This document shows positions 22,233 through 33,984 of a stretch of DNA of 64,000 bases, piece by piece. Each line of letters starts with the position of its first letter. The first letter of the stretch is position 1. Location of the stretch: the NCBI GenBank assembly GCA_029990175.1, contig JARKIP010000005.1, positions 49,775,001-49,839,000 of the forward strand, read 5' to 3'. The notes below the pieces were generated by a model. That model was not told the origin of the DNA, made no database searches, and saw nothing but the letters and a program-made list of their open reading frames with translations. The position numbers and the translations under genes were made by a program. The DNA is from Petunia secreta (Eukaryota > Streptophyta > Magnoliopsida > Solanales > Solanaceae).

Positions 22233-24665
22233 ATGGCGGAATCAGCTATACCCGCCATGAGCGCCATTATTTACCCAGAACTAACAAGTAACAAAAAACT
22301 ATCGTACACCGGCGAAAACTATCTTATATGGAAGCTTAAAATTTCTTTTGTACTCAGCAACCACGGTTTCGACAATATCCTCACCCATTCTAATCCCTCT
22401 GACCCCGAATGGGTTGCATATAATAGAGTTGCCCGTCTTAAACTTATCCTTCCTGCACTTGATGACCAACTTCGTCACAACTATTATGGAAAAGACCACA
22501 CTGCCAAGTCCATTATGGAATCCCTTGAAGAAAGGTTCAATTACCATAGTGTGTCCCGTAAGATGTATCTTTTGAATTGCTACAGAGGGTTCCGTATGGC
22601 TACTGAGACGCCTATTAACAAGCATATATTTAAGATGCGGTCTATGGCTAAAGAACTTGAGTATGCTGGGGCTAAGTTTCCTGATGAGTTCCATGCGGCT
22701 ATGTTGTTAGATAGTTTGCCTGATGAGTGGGGAGAGGATGTTGAGAAGTTGATGTTCGACTTGGATTCGAGTAAGGAGGAGTTAAATTTCGAGAATGTGA
22801 GTCGTAGGTTGAGAATTGCTAATGATATTAGAAAGTTAAGAGCTTTCAACAGCGGCCGCAAGGGCTTCTATAATGATCTTCGTGAATCTGATGAGGAAGG
22901 TACTCTATTATGCTTTTATTACAGTTTTGGATATCGAACAATTCTTGTTTTTGCTATATGCCTCCAATATATAAACCCCACTAATTCAAGTTTGGAAGTG
23001 GTAAGTTGCACATGTTACATACGAGAGTTTTCATCTATGTTTCAATCCTTTGTGCAGCTGTTTTAAAAGACCTCCTGTGGAAGCATACCCTTTAGCTGAA
23101 ATAAAGAAGGTCATACTTCACAATTAAATTACATGTACTGTTTTCAAACGTCCTGTGGAAGCATTAATCTAGTTTTCACCCTGTAAGGCCATACTTCATA
23201 TGCAATTAAGCAGTTGGATTGCTTCTGTAAGGTCCCAAACTTCTTTGTGCTCAAGTTACAGCAATGAGTTTTATTCTCTCCGTATCACATATTCTGTTGC
23301 AGAATTTGTTACTTGTATTTGAACTTTGTATTTTCCCTCTGTGCCATCTGTAAATTGCACATGTGATTTATCAAAGTCTATAGAAGCACAAGTAAATAAA
23401 TAGTCATCATACTTTTTCACCCTATTTAGAGTAAACAAACAATACTGTAAGAAATTGCAGAATCAACTGCACTTTTCACCCTTTATATGGCTTGAGCTCA
23501 TCTCTTGTAGTTTACGTGCCTAGGCATGCAAAATAAAGAACGAAATCGTATCCTACGCTTCAGATGTTTGTTTGATTAGATGGAAGATCTCAAATACACA
23601 ATAGGCACTTTTCACCTTGACTTGTTTGATGCCTTTTCAAGAGAAGTAAACCAGCATGTAAGTTTGAGTGACCATTGAAGTGTGCAAATTTAGCTCTTTC
23701 CAAGGTTTTGACAAATCTAGTTTGGAAACACATCATGATCTTAAGTTCACTCTGGTTCTTTTGTCAGCATGTTTCTTATATTGTCTTGAGTAGTAAATCA
23801 TAGTGTGATATTGAAAATGACTACAGTATTCCATCTTAAACTCCTTCATTAGTGATTGGACCAAGTGATTCTTAGTTATTTCATTGCAGCCTCAAGCGCA
23901 CTGGACCAATGGTTGGAGAATCTGGAAGATGTTTCCCTTTCCGCCAGTCAATTGGAATATTTATTCCTCAAGAATAAACATAGGCTTGACTCAACTGGTG
24001 CTTTCTTCTCCTACTGGGCAAGTATGCTTCAAGGTATTTTTGAGGAGAATAAGCTCAGTCACATCCTTTGTGACCAAAAACCTGCTGATGGGGATCCTAC
24101 ACAAACAAAATGGCTTGCTGATGACTTAGTTTGCCGCCACTTTATTCTTGGTGCTTTGGATGATGAACTCTTCTTAAGCTACCATGACTATCCTACTGCC
24201 AAATCGATTATGGATGCAATCAGCATTTTCTTCAAATGCTCTACTGCTGACCGTCTGCTTTGGTTGAAGAAATACATGGACTGTCAGATGTCAGAGGGCA
24301 CACCAGTTATGGACCATATTAACAAGATGGATGATTTGGCGTGGAAGTTGCAGAGATCAGGTATCACTATTCCGGATGAGATGCAAGCAGTTGCTATGAT
24401 GAATAGCTTACCAGATTCATGGGCGGACTCAATGGCAGTAATGACAATAAACATAGACGTTGAGAAAGTAAATTTAAATGACGTTCGCGGCAAGATAATG
24501 ATAATGGGTGAGAGTAGGCAGTTGCTGGCACATGAAAATGCAGTGGTGACGTCTAATACCCATTATGGTAGCAGACACACAAAGCGCCTCAAGGGAAACT
24601 GTTATGCATGTGGAAGAGCAGGCCACTACAAATCAAATTGTCCCAACAGAGGTACTTTCAGATGA
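22233..24665 (+). CDS. Candidate gag-derived gene with two tandem UBN2 (copia-type gag) domains and a CCHC knuckle
   Basis: Exon 1 is 22233-22899, the intron 22900-23889 (GTACTC...TTGCAG, phase 1) and exon 2 23890-24665. Splicing joins the frames without a stop into about 480 residues. Domain one (about residues 20-210) has YTGENYLIWKLKISFVLSNH, then FPDEFHAAMLLDSLPDEW. Domain two (about 230-430) has the parallel segments ALDDELFLSYHDYPTAKSIM and IPDEMQAVAMMNSLPDSW. The C-terminus has a zinc knuckle, CYACGRAGHYKSNC. UBN2 is the gag polypeptide of Ty1/copia elements, which binds RNA and forms capsids. No protease, integrase, LTR or primer site is seen nearby, unlike a normal copia element. A second possible donor (AGAG/GTACTTT at 24651) could lead to more exons. 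It may be a domesticated gag gene or a retrotransposon fragment whose spacer mimics an intron. Confidence 0.55.
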
Positions 24666-25960
24666 AGAGAAGATTTACTTGCACCATTTGGTTTGATTGG
24701 TGGGATTTTTCTGTATGAAAACAAAGATGCACATAATCTTGATTTGTAGTATAGTTCTAGGGAACTGAGAGATGAATAGGCAGTATTGGAGTCTTAACAT
24801 ATCTTACCTCCAAGAATATGTGGAGCTGGCTCGTTCTCAGCTTAGTCAAATCCCATGGTTCCTTGTGGTTGCTACCTTGCCTTTTGTGGATAACACTAGG
24901 ACCTTTAAGTGCTCAGTCACTCCAATCGCTCCGACTCCAAATTGTTTTCTAGTTTCTCGGGATAACTGTATGACTTTAAGTGAGACTTGAGCATAGTATT
25001 AGACAGATTACAGTATCTTGTAATTATAAAAGATTATATAACTAGTGAGAAATCAAAAGGAAGCATGGAAGATATAGAAGGAAAACTTGCCCAATTAAAA
25101 GAACAGTATATCTGCAAAAATCTTGGTGTGAAGACTAGTTATTATGGAAGGAGGAAGATATTTTATATATAAGTAAAGAGATGCTCGAACTTGAATATAC
25201 TCATCATTTGGAAGGTGTTACTAGATTTGCTACAAAGTTAATCATTTGGAACAGTATATCTGCAAAAGCCCTGTTTTAGATGTTGATTTCATTTTTATTG
25301 AAAAGGTTTGATTACAATGGAAGGATGATATTGAAGATGTTGAATATTACATGAAAGATATAATTTTACTTCACATTATGGAAAGGTAAGCCTTCCAAGA
25401 TCAAGATTACTTAAATCATGAATGAATAGAAATCATGGATTGAAAATGTTGATACAAGTGGGGAAGAAAATAAATCATAATTTTGAATTAAATGAAGGGA
25501 CATTGTTGAAAAAGTTTGAACTCCATATCAAAGAGTAGTGCTGCGCGTGTTGTCAAAATAATAAATAAGTAAATTCATTTTAAAGATACTCATTCTCTAC
25601 CAATACAACATTACTTCATGATTTTGTCGTTGGTGTGGTTGTCAACCTCTATCAAAGTTTCAAGCATTCTCCTTTGGAGATCAACTTTAACAGTCTCGAA
25701 GCTTCCGAATTGTAAGAAGAGGATGTCTGGTTTATCTACTAGCAACCTTGAAACTTTCGCTTGCTTGAATGTGCACTTGTAAGGTTTACTTCTGATGTTT
25801 CTTCTGCAGACACCTGCACTTGTATTGTTTTGATTTTTGAATACTTTCTTATTGAATTGTGTGATGCTGCCCCGGAATTGTGTGATGCTGCCCCGGAGTT
25901 ATGATTTGTGTTTTTGTCGTGAGCTGCTGTGACTTTCACTTTTACCATGTAACACATATT
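24666..25960. other. Unassigned AT-rich DNA
   Basis: Only short open frames without recognisable domains (for example 24772-24990 and 24987-25172). A phrase AACAGTATATCTGCAAAA occurs twice (about 25102 and 25250). No gene or element end is supported. Confidence 0.5.
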
Positions 25961-26124
25961 ATTGTTTCCTGTGTTCGGCAAAAACAAACAAAAGCAAAAC
26001 AAAAATTAAAACAAAAGTGTTAGTTAGACGAAAATGATTCCGAGCCAATCGACTTTACGGTGTGTATTTAAGAAATCTAATCCCTTCACTGTTGCCCAAG
26101 GTTTACGGATTAATTCCTCCCAAG

Positions 26125-26507
26125 CAGTGTTTTGAAAAGCGCGCGCTTCTGCGCTTTGAAGCGCGAAGCGCAGCGAGGCGCAGTATCTGTGCTTTTTACG
26201 AGTGAAGCGAAGCGGGAAAAAAAAAGCGCACGCTTTTTTCAGTGAAGCGCGAAGCGCAGCAGTGTTGAAGCGCACGCTTTGCTGTGCTTTTTAAAAAAAA
26301 AAAAAAGTTAAAATCTGATTTGTTTTAAAGGAAAAGAATATATAAAGCTAAATTTTAGGATTTTTGACACAAAGTAAAAGAAAGAACGCAGCCTCTCTCA
26401 TCAGCCTCTAATCACGTAGACCAGGTAATTTCTCCTCTTCTTTCTTCTTCCACTCTTCTTCCTTTCTTCTTTCTTTCCTCCTCCTCCTCCTCCTCCTCCT
26501 CCTCCTT

Positions 26508-26540
<33 letters not shown>

Positions 26541-26922
26541 CTTTTTTTTTTCTTCTTCCTTTCTTCCTCCGATATCCTCTTCTTCTTTCTATGCTCTGTT
26601 TCACTTTCCTTCCTGCTCTGTTTCACCGCCTTTCTTTAAGCTCTGTTTTTCTTTGTATTTTGGATTTTAGTTTTATTATGCTTGTCCTATGGAGGATTAT
26701 TTGCTCTTTTCTTTAGTGTTTGGATTGAATTTATCTTATTTTTAATGCGTTCTTGGCTTCTTGTTTATTTTAATACTTCTATTTATTTGTGAAAAAATAT
26801 TTTTTTATTTTTTTTAAAATTGCGCTTCATGTATAAAAAGCGCGCGCTTCGCTTTGCGCTTCACGCTTTGAAGCTCCAGGGCCCTCGTCGCTTCATTGCG
26901 CTTCTCGCTCACCAAAACACTG
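26125..26922. mobile_element. 798-bp non-autonomous hAT-type element with 8-bp TSD
   Basis: The ends are CAGTGTTTTG (26125) and CAAAACACTG (26922). They are flanked by a perfect direct repeat CTCCCAAG at 26117-26124 and 26923-26930. An 8-bp duplication with these ends is typical of hAT transposons. Both subterminal regions are full of AAGCG/GCGCTT repeats, and the centre holds CTC/CTT microsatellite. There is no transposase, so it must have been moved in trans. Confidence 0.9.
26478..26548. repeat. CTC/CTT microsatellite within the hAT element
   Basis: Runs of CTC followed by CTT triplets. The opposite strand reads as an Arg-rich open frame (26408-26626) that is purely compositional. Confidence 0.9.
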
Positions 26923-27224
26923 CTCCCAAGATAGAACGAAAACGTTCAACTCCATGGTAGTAGCACTTCAAACCACAACGTTATCGGCGAACTCAAAGGA
27001 ACGGAGCAATTCACACGACTCTAACTTTTGATTTTCTTTTAAAACAATGCATCGAAGAGGGGAGAATTTCATAATTTTCTCTTCTAAAAGTATAGCTGAA
27101 TTTTGATGAAATGACCATGTATTTATAGCCAACAAAGTGGGAGAAGTGAAGAGGTGTGAAACCTTTTCATTGAAAAGGTACAAGGGACACCATTTTCCAT
27201 TCACACTCTTACAAAATCCCAACA

Positions 27225-27839
27225 ATCCCCTACATGAATGGGGAATGACTATATGATGAAAACATGCAGAAAACTGTGTGATTCGCAGCTAAGCATTAAT
27301 CGCATCGGGATAAGTAGGTTTCCCTTTGAACTTTCCGTAGTGAACATATATCGGATATACTCGGTCAATCGGTAGATTTGATATCTTTGAACGTTCGAGC
27401 TTTGGTGTATACCTAGATAACATATGTCACACAAGTAACCCTTATCCGTCTTTGGTTCTCATTGTTGTGTTCGTTTCAGCCATGAACACCGCTTGATTTC
27501 ATAAGTGCGTAGAGAATTGGTCTTACAGAATCCTCCTTGAAGCGGCTTCCACTTCACACTTACATAGGTGATTTCTAAACGTGTAATCCCGTAGATGTAC
27601 ACTATTTGATAATTCTATATCAAACTTAGATAATCAGTAAAAAAACGTATTTAACAATTTATCCTGGATATTGAACATTGTCTCATCACGAGAATGGACC
27701 AAAATAATTTTTATTTGACAATGTTGAACCGTCACTCACAACTTTATTTGAGCTCCTTCAACCTAGATCTTGGGATCTCCGACTAGGTAGAGTTACCGCT
27801 ATGAGTCACTTGTCTTCGGCCATAGTCTCATTCCCTTCG
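27225..27839 (-). other. Post-pol untranslated region of the copia remnant
   Basis: Between the RNase H remnant and the LTR on the minus strand. Only short open frames occur. It ends with the purine tract at 27225-27240. Confidence 0.5.
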
Positions 27840-28180
27840 ATGACCTCAACTGCCTCTCTAGTTATGCATTTGTAAGTTGATCCAACACATTATCCTTTGA
27901 CCTTTCGTAGTCAATTGTGATAATTCCTCTAGAGAGTAGTTGTTTAACGGTTATATGTCTTTGTCGTATGTGATGATTTTTTCGTTATACATAATGCTCT
28001 CAACCCTGCCTATTGCACTTTATGCATGTAGGTGTCAACGTTTTGGGCCAAAATGAAATGTCTTTCGAGAGCCATTCAACTTCTTCACCGGCCTTATTTA
28101 GGGTTGTGAACTCAACTTCCATTATAGAGCTATTCTTGGTTATTCTTTATTTAGCATCTACATAGTAATAGCTAGCTTGG
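27840..28180 (-). pseudogene. Ty1/copia RNase H C-terminal remnant
   Basis: The minus strand, with stops, reads SIMEVEFTTLNKAGEEVEWL, then IRQRHITVKQLLSREIITID and a DNVLDQLT phrase. These match the end of the copia RNase H (STME.EF..L..A..E.EWL; SRHI..RHN.VRELL). Stops at several positions and loss of the upstream reverse transcriptase show it is dead. Confidence 0.7.
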
Positions 28181-28945
28181 AATGGCTGCATCCGTTGTGG
28201 CCACAACCTTTTAATATTTAATTTATTTCTTAACCATTTTCCCGTTGCTATTTATTTGATGCTCAAATTTTAGCCCATTCATTCATTATGCAAATCCAAC
28301 TCGATATGGATTTTATAATTTACCTTAGCTGGTTTTCCACTTAAATCCAACTTGATATGGATTTTATCATTAATGTTAATAATTGATTTACTATTTTATA
28401 GACCAACATTTCAATACATCCATTCACGAATGATCAGGTCTATACAAAAAGGTAATCTTTCAACCGACGTACATTTTCATGAAAAAAGTTACAACCTTTC
28501 AAGTGACACTTTTTCATGAAAGAACTTCAAGAAAGGTCACAACATCTCTGAAAAGACTCATGATCATCCTTCGAATGGTAGTTACACCGACTAGTCATCA
28601 CTAAGATGAACACGTTATAAATTCACCAATTACCATATCAATATTCACTAAGAATTTTGTGGGAGTTGAATACAAAATTTAATTAAACTATGTATCTCAA
28701 GTTCTTCATATAGACACTAAGTCTCACTTTGACTTTTGTCTAAACGCCCCCACATTTTATGTATATTGACGCTCAATCATAAGTTGAACGCCCCCACATT
28801 TCAAATATATCATGTGTCATACTCATGGAAGTCAAAATTATAATTTTCAACTCCAAGCATAATGTATTGAACATGCTTGTTGAGATGAGAAATAAATATT
28901 GACCATTCTATAAGGCTTCGGGTCCGTGTCTTGCCCTTCCCCTTA
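28181..28945. other. Unassigned DNA with short direct repeats, possibly an old LTR
   Basis: Repeated phrases: AATCCAACTYGATATGGATT (about 28305 and 28346), AACGCCCCCACATTT (about 28743 and 28786), and several TTTCATGAAA palindromes at about 28468-28520. Such CATGAAA boxes recall tobacco stress-responsive copia LTRs, but I cannot define ends. Confidence 0.35.
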
Positions 28946-29518
28946 CCAGAATATTGAGGTCATTTGCCAGGTTGTCTCAGCTTGTAGAGCGTGATACTCC
29001 GAGTATAAGAGTAGTTCATCAAGATTGGACTCAGTTTTCTCTTTGTAGCTATCACTAATCTGTCCAGCTTCCATTTATAGTGAAAAGGTGTTACCATTGT
29101 CGTGAGTCTGGTTATCCTTTGAGAAGCTTTCCCTTACTCCGGCAAGTAAGTAGGCAGTCGTCCTTTCTCTCGTCATCAGGCACCTGCACAGTCGCAGTGG
29201 ATTTCATTTAAATCTTAATCAGCCAGAGAGATGCCACAATCTAGTAGAGGTCGAGAGTGTGGTAGTTTTGGTTCTTCTGGAAGTAATTATCAGGGTACTG
29301 AATCAGCTCGACTGCAGAGGCATTTCTATGAACTGCCAGTCTGGCAGGATTCTGAGGCATCCGATGTAATAGACCCAGCTGTTTCTTCTTCCCTTATATG
29401 TGAGCAAGATTTGATTCTTCCGATTGATCTGGAATTTGTTTATCTTATCATGTTTCCATATTTTCCTGGGATGTCGTTTCTATTAAGAATCGGTTGCGGT
29501 AGAGGGGTGAGCTTCTAG
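28946..29518 (+). pseudogene. Gag C-terminal remnant, copy 3
   Basis: The zinc knuckle CYHCRESGYPLRSF (about 29089-29130) shows the same His-to-Tyr and Cys-to-Phe changes as copies 1 and 2. It is followed by ATG at 29231 and a 95-codon open frame (MPQSSRGRECGS; FYELPVWQDSEASDVIDP). That last segment is conserved in all three copies, which could mean it was translated when the family was active. Function is unknown. Confidence 0.55.
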
Positions 29519-30691
29519 TATGATTCATTCAGGGCATTTGTGAGACCCTACTAGTTTATCTGGTTTAAATGTGAGAGATTTGTGAGTGAGTATCGGTATT
29601 GTTTGCTTGGCATCTTGTTGTGCCACATTCTGTTATTATGTCAAGTCAATCTACCTCTCTCCTTGGAATTCTGTGTTGGTAGGATTATGGGATTCTTATT
29701 CGTCACCATCAAAAAGTAACATTGTTTCTTCCAGTGTAAAGTGAAGTAATATTTGATCTACGTGTGTCCTCTTGGTTCGAGATGTTAGTAGAGTCATGTT
29801 ATTCTATGACTTTGTCTCGGTTATAAAAAGATTTTCTGATAAATTGTTGGAGATTTCTTCTTATGGGAAAGTTAAATTGGCATAGATAGTGTTCCATAAA
29901 GCTCATTTAATGTCTATTTCTTATATTGCGATTATTTGGCTAGCCTAACTTGGAAGTAGCTTAGCTCTGGTAGACACGCAAATAAGAAGATCAGCTTCCT
30001 GAAGCTCTAATTATTTCTATCCTCAGTCCATTGCCATCTTTTCTTCGTCTGGCACTAGTGAGCTTGGGCGGTTAGAATTCTCTTGTGATGTCCCTGTGTT
30101 GAGCCAAAGTACGTGTCAAGGTAGCCGGATAAGTATATTGTTGTGTTTTAAGGCTACTAAGGGTAATGGGAAGTGTCATTCGACCCCTGAGATGATCCAT
30201 CAGGCGGTGGTGCTTATGGCAAAGGTATGGAGTTGTGAACTCGAGAGTTGCAGCTATTTGGAAACTCAAAAGGCTAATTTGGTAGCTCAGGTCTGAGCCG
30301 CGTTCTGTTTTTAGCTAAGTCTTTCTTAGTCCCGCAGACTATGCGAGAGTGGTTATTTCTATTCAAATTAGTTGTATGAGTTTATGATCTAAGTGGAGGA
30401 GTCTTCCTCTAATACTGAATGCTAATATTAAATCTCTAAGGTGTTGCTGAAGTGTAAGCTAATTCTTAGTTTCACCGACCTGTTCCATATCAAAAAGTAT
30501 ATCGAAGAGGTGATTGTCGATAGAATCATGTTAATCCATCCAGAGTTCTGTGTATCTGTGTTCCGAAAATGTAGAACTCTCATCTCATGATCGAAGAAGG
30601 GTCAATTCGTGCAATTTCTATTGTTATCTGTGTGAATTTCGCTTTAGGCTCAGCTCATTCGAGCACGAACGAGAGCCTAATTGGAGGAGAA

Positions 30692-33194
30692 TGAAACGAC
30701 CTTAGGTAATTGTTTTGGGAGTTAAGACTCCGATTGACGTGCCGACAACTTTAAAAACTTTGTAATGTCCATTAGAATTTATCTGCAAAATTTGAGCTAA
30801 ATCGGACCTCGTTTGGTAGGTATTAGAAGAAGGTCTTCAGTTTCTATTATCGGTAAATTTCGGTAAATTTTAAAAAGAGGTTTTTGAGCTCGATTTGGGG
30901 GAATGAGCTCCGATAAAAAATCTGAAAGCGTCGTTAGGTTCGTATGATTATTTGTAACTTGTGTGAACTTTAGGAAGTGAATTTCAAGGAAGTTCGGTTA
31001 ATGTCCGCTAAAGTTCCGAAAATTAAGAATTTGATCTTTTCCATTTAATTCGTATCTTGATCTTCGAGAATCCGATTCGAGATTCATCTTAGCAAGTACG
31101 TCACATAAATTTTATATAACCTGTATGCAAAATTTAGAATTATTTCGAATTTCATAGGGTTCCGTTTTAATTTCCATCGCAGCAGCAAGTTTTAATAAGA
31201 AAATAAAAGAAAAGAAAAGAAAATATTAAAGAAAAGAAAAAAATAAAAGATGTAAGGCGGTGGAAATCCTGTTAGCATATATAAGGCACAAATCGAACAG
31301 AAACAGAATAAGGAAATGTTATCGTAGAGAAAGAAAAACAAAGCCATAAAAGAGAGAAAGGAAAGGAAAAGGATAAGGAAAAACACAGAATTTTCACCCC
31401 AAAACATTCAGGTAATGATGTTAATTCATTATTTCAGTTTATTGCGTGTGTTTGAATATATTTTAACGGTAGAAATTGGGATATTAGACATCATTTTAAT
31501 AAGTTCAATTAATAGTTTCAAGGGTTAATTGGACCCCGATAATGGAATTGATTATATATTTATACTAAGGGAATTATGGGCAACCCATACATGTAATTTA
31601 TTTAGGGTTTGGTTATGTGACTTTGAACCCTGTACATATGTCTGGCCTGCGTATTGCGTATGCAAATAGGGCATCAAGTTCCTAACCGGATTGACCTAAG
31701 ATGTAAGGAATGAAGCCTTTAGCCTAATTTGATATATTTTCTGCTTATTGAATAAGCAGGATCGTTTGGCAGTGAATCCAAAGGATAAAGCGGTTGTTGA
31801 GTAGCACTTTGAAATAAGGTAAGTGATTATATCCATTTCTTTGGAGGCCCTTGGCCTTGTGGATATTCTACCACGTGTTCCTTACGTGTGTAACTGCCGA
31901 TAGGCGTACTCATTACGCCTTAACTTTAGATTTATATTGTATGTTATTTGTTATGCCTTGTTGTTGGTATTGCATTGAGCATAAAAATATTGTACTCTGC
32001 CTGTGAGCTTGATATGTACTTCCCGGCTGTTGATGAGGGTCCTGCGCTAGTAAAGGATTATTATTGCATCATCCTTGCATCACGTTGAGTGCATGAGTAT
32101 TCCGCCTCAGCTTTACATTATATCGGGTGCAGGAGTATTCCGCCCCAGGAGTAGGAGTATTCCTCTCTTATGCCAAATACTGAGTGTAGGAGTATTCCGC
32201 CTCAGCTGTATATTATCTCGGATGCAGGAGTATTCCGCTGTTATTTCAGATACTGAGTGCAGGAGTATTCCGCCTCAGCTTTACATTATCTCGGGTGCAG
32301 GAGTATTCGCCCCAAGGAGCAGGAGTATTCCGCCTTAGCTTTATATTATATCGGGTGCAAGAGTATTCCGCCCCAGGAGTTGGAGTATTCCGCTCCTGTT
32401 GGTTATTAGATTGTATACCCCTCGAATGCAGGAGTATTCTGCTTCAAGACGGGACTACGGGCATATGTGACCCCGGTGCATCATATTGCAATAATTTCAT
32501 CTCATTGCACCGGTAATTTTGTATTTTGTGACTTAGATGTTTTGTGTATGTATTATGTATTTCTGGTTGTTGATATATTTCTTGCTCGTATCCCTGGTTG
32601 TTTATGAGTTTATGGTTTCTTACGTGTTTTCAGCTATTATCTAACTCTGCTTTTTTATAGTTGAAACAAGGGGAATTTGGTTTATGTATTTTCTTCTCCC
32701 TGGCTAGCTATCCTATTCTTTGAAGGTTAGTCTGCCCTAGTTATTGAGTCCTTTTGACTCACCCTTGTTTGTTGTTTGTTTCTTGTCCATTTATTTCGTT
32801 TCGACAGGTTCGCTCCAGGATTGAGTTTGCTACGTTGTTAAGAAGCGAAGACGACTTCAGCTGTCAGGGTGAACCAACTTTTATTCCGGATGGCCATCAG
32901 TTTTATGTTTATTATTTCAGTTGTATTTTGCTCCCTTCAGGAGACGTATGTATTCTTTTGTACTCTTAGATGTCTAATATAGATAGCCCTAAATCTAGTA
33001 TGTTGGGTAGTCAGCTATAATTTCTTTTGTAAAGCTTAGAGGTATCAGTAATGTATTTTTTTCTAAGTCTTGTTCTTATTTATAAGGTGGATTTATATTC
33101 ATTTTCCTAATTCAGTTATTAATAGTTCGCCCAACGGGTCTAGGGGAGGATGTCGGGTGCCCGGACGGCCTAGCCGAAAATTCGGGTCGTGTCG
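30692..33194 (+). repeat. 3' LTR of the third gag-only copy (about 2.5 kb)
   Basis: Starts TGAAACGACC, ends GGTCGTGTCG. A TATA-like box TATATAAGG lies at 31277-31285. It has the same order of landmarks as the other LTRs but is clearly diverged. Confidence 0.8.
32085..32460. repeat. Minisatellite in the third LTR
   Basis: Imperfect repeats of GTGCAGGAGTATTCCGCC with a spacer such as CAGCTTTACATTATCTCGG. It occupies the same LTR position as the 57-bp arrays of the other copies but with a different consensus and irregular spacing. Confidence 0.8.
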
Positions 33195-33670
33195 ATCTCG
33201 AGTAAGACCGAGCCAAGCATAAGGACGAAACTCAGGAAGAATGAAGAATGATCAATTCTGCGACCTCTCGAAGGATCATATTACCTCGACAAACAACCAC
33301 GTCCAATTATAATCGTCGACCGTTGTATGACCGTTACTCGAGCATTAAAAGGAGAGATCGTTAGGTGGCAATGAATGAATATAGAATCAGTACCATTGAA
33401 TGCAATTGTAATCTTCTCGTTCCTATCAAATATCAACAGGACCCCTTTGTACCCAAGGAGATCATTTAGAAATACAATACAATACAATACTTGACCTATA
33501 TTCTTAAGCTTTATCTCGTTTATATACATATCGACTCGTTTATTTCATCATTAAGCATTTGTACTGTTTAAATTCAATCTTAGTTCGATCATAACTTTGA
33601 TACAAGCAAATTATCAATCAACCCCAAAACAAATTCGATTTGTTGTCCTGTCTCGATTCAGGCCAACACA
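33195..33670 (+). repeat. 5' LTR of Tat-A, 5'-truncated
   Basis: Aligns with 47235-47713 of the 3' LTR (ATCTCG...CCAACACA). The TATA box seen in the 3' LTR is degraded here. Confidence 0.85.
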
Positions 33671-33672
33671 AA

Positions 33673-33691
33673 TTGGCGCGGTATGTGGGGA
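33673..33691 (+). other. Primer binding site of Tat-A
   Basis: TTGGCGCGGTATGTGGGGA starts two bases after the LTR end. It resembles the TGGCGCCGTCTGTGGGGA site of plant Tat-type elements. Confidence 0.7.
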
Positions 33692-33743
33692 ATTGGTAAT
33701 AACGTTTGTTCCAAAGTTTGCAACTTTAATTCTTGCTAAAAAA

Positions 33744-33863
33744 ATGGCCGACATTATTGACGACAATGTTTCCATCCAAACACCTGACCAAACAACGGGA
33801 GCCACCAAAACCAGTGGAGGGACCCCAATCCCTCCAATTGGCCAAACCCTCCAATTGGCTTAA
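33744..33863 (+). pseudogene. Gag N-terminal stub of Tat-A
   Basis: ATG at 33744 opens MADIIDDNVSIQTPDQTTGA, an N-terminus placed where gag is expected. The frame stops at 33863 and within about 150 bp the sequence jumps to RNase H coding DNA. So most of gag, protease and reverse transcriptase are deleted. Confidence 0.5.
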
Positions 33864-33984
33864 CACCGCCCGTTAGCCCTATTCCAACAGTTAACTCCAC
33901 TCCATTGGAAGGGTTAGCACCACCAAATGGGTCAAGTCTACCGATCGGTCCAACTCCTCCCGTAGGAGTAACTCTTCACTACTC

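Larger units (their letters stand above)
25970..27224 (-). repeat. Copia 3' LTR (minus), interrupted by a hAT-type element
   Basis: On the minus strand the LTR starts TGTTGGGATTTTG at 27224, just after a purine tract (TGTAGGGGAT). It contains a TATA-like GGCTATAAATACATGG (about 27115-27130). The sequence resumes seamlessly on the far side of the hAT insertion. The left (3') limit is not sharply defined; about 25970 is a guess from the ACACA phrase. Confidence 0.6.
28946..33194 (+). mobile_element. Third copy of the gag-only retrotransposon, 5'-truncated (plus strand)
   Basis: Homology to the array begins at about 28946 (AGGTTGTCTCAGCTTG) in the middle of gag and runs through the purine tract (TTGGAGGAGA, 30681-30690) and a complete 3' LTR (30692-33194). 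The 5' LTR, primer site and gag N-terminus are missing. Its LTR end abuts the 5' LTR of Tat-A at the base expected from the Tat-A 3' LTR, so it was inserted in that LTR. Confidence 0.8.

Noticed and set aside
24772..25172. Short frames after the tandem-gag gene as extra exons
   Set aside because: No splice acceptor joins them in frame convincingly and no domain is recognisable; left as unassigned DNA.
26408..26626. Arg-rich 72-codon frame
   Set aside because: Translation of the CTC/CTT microsatellite on the reverse strand.
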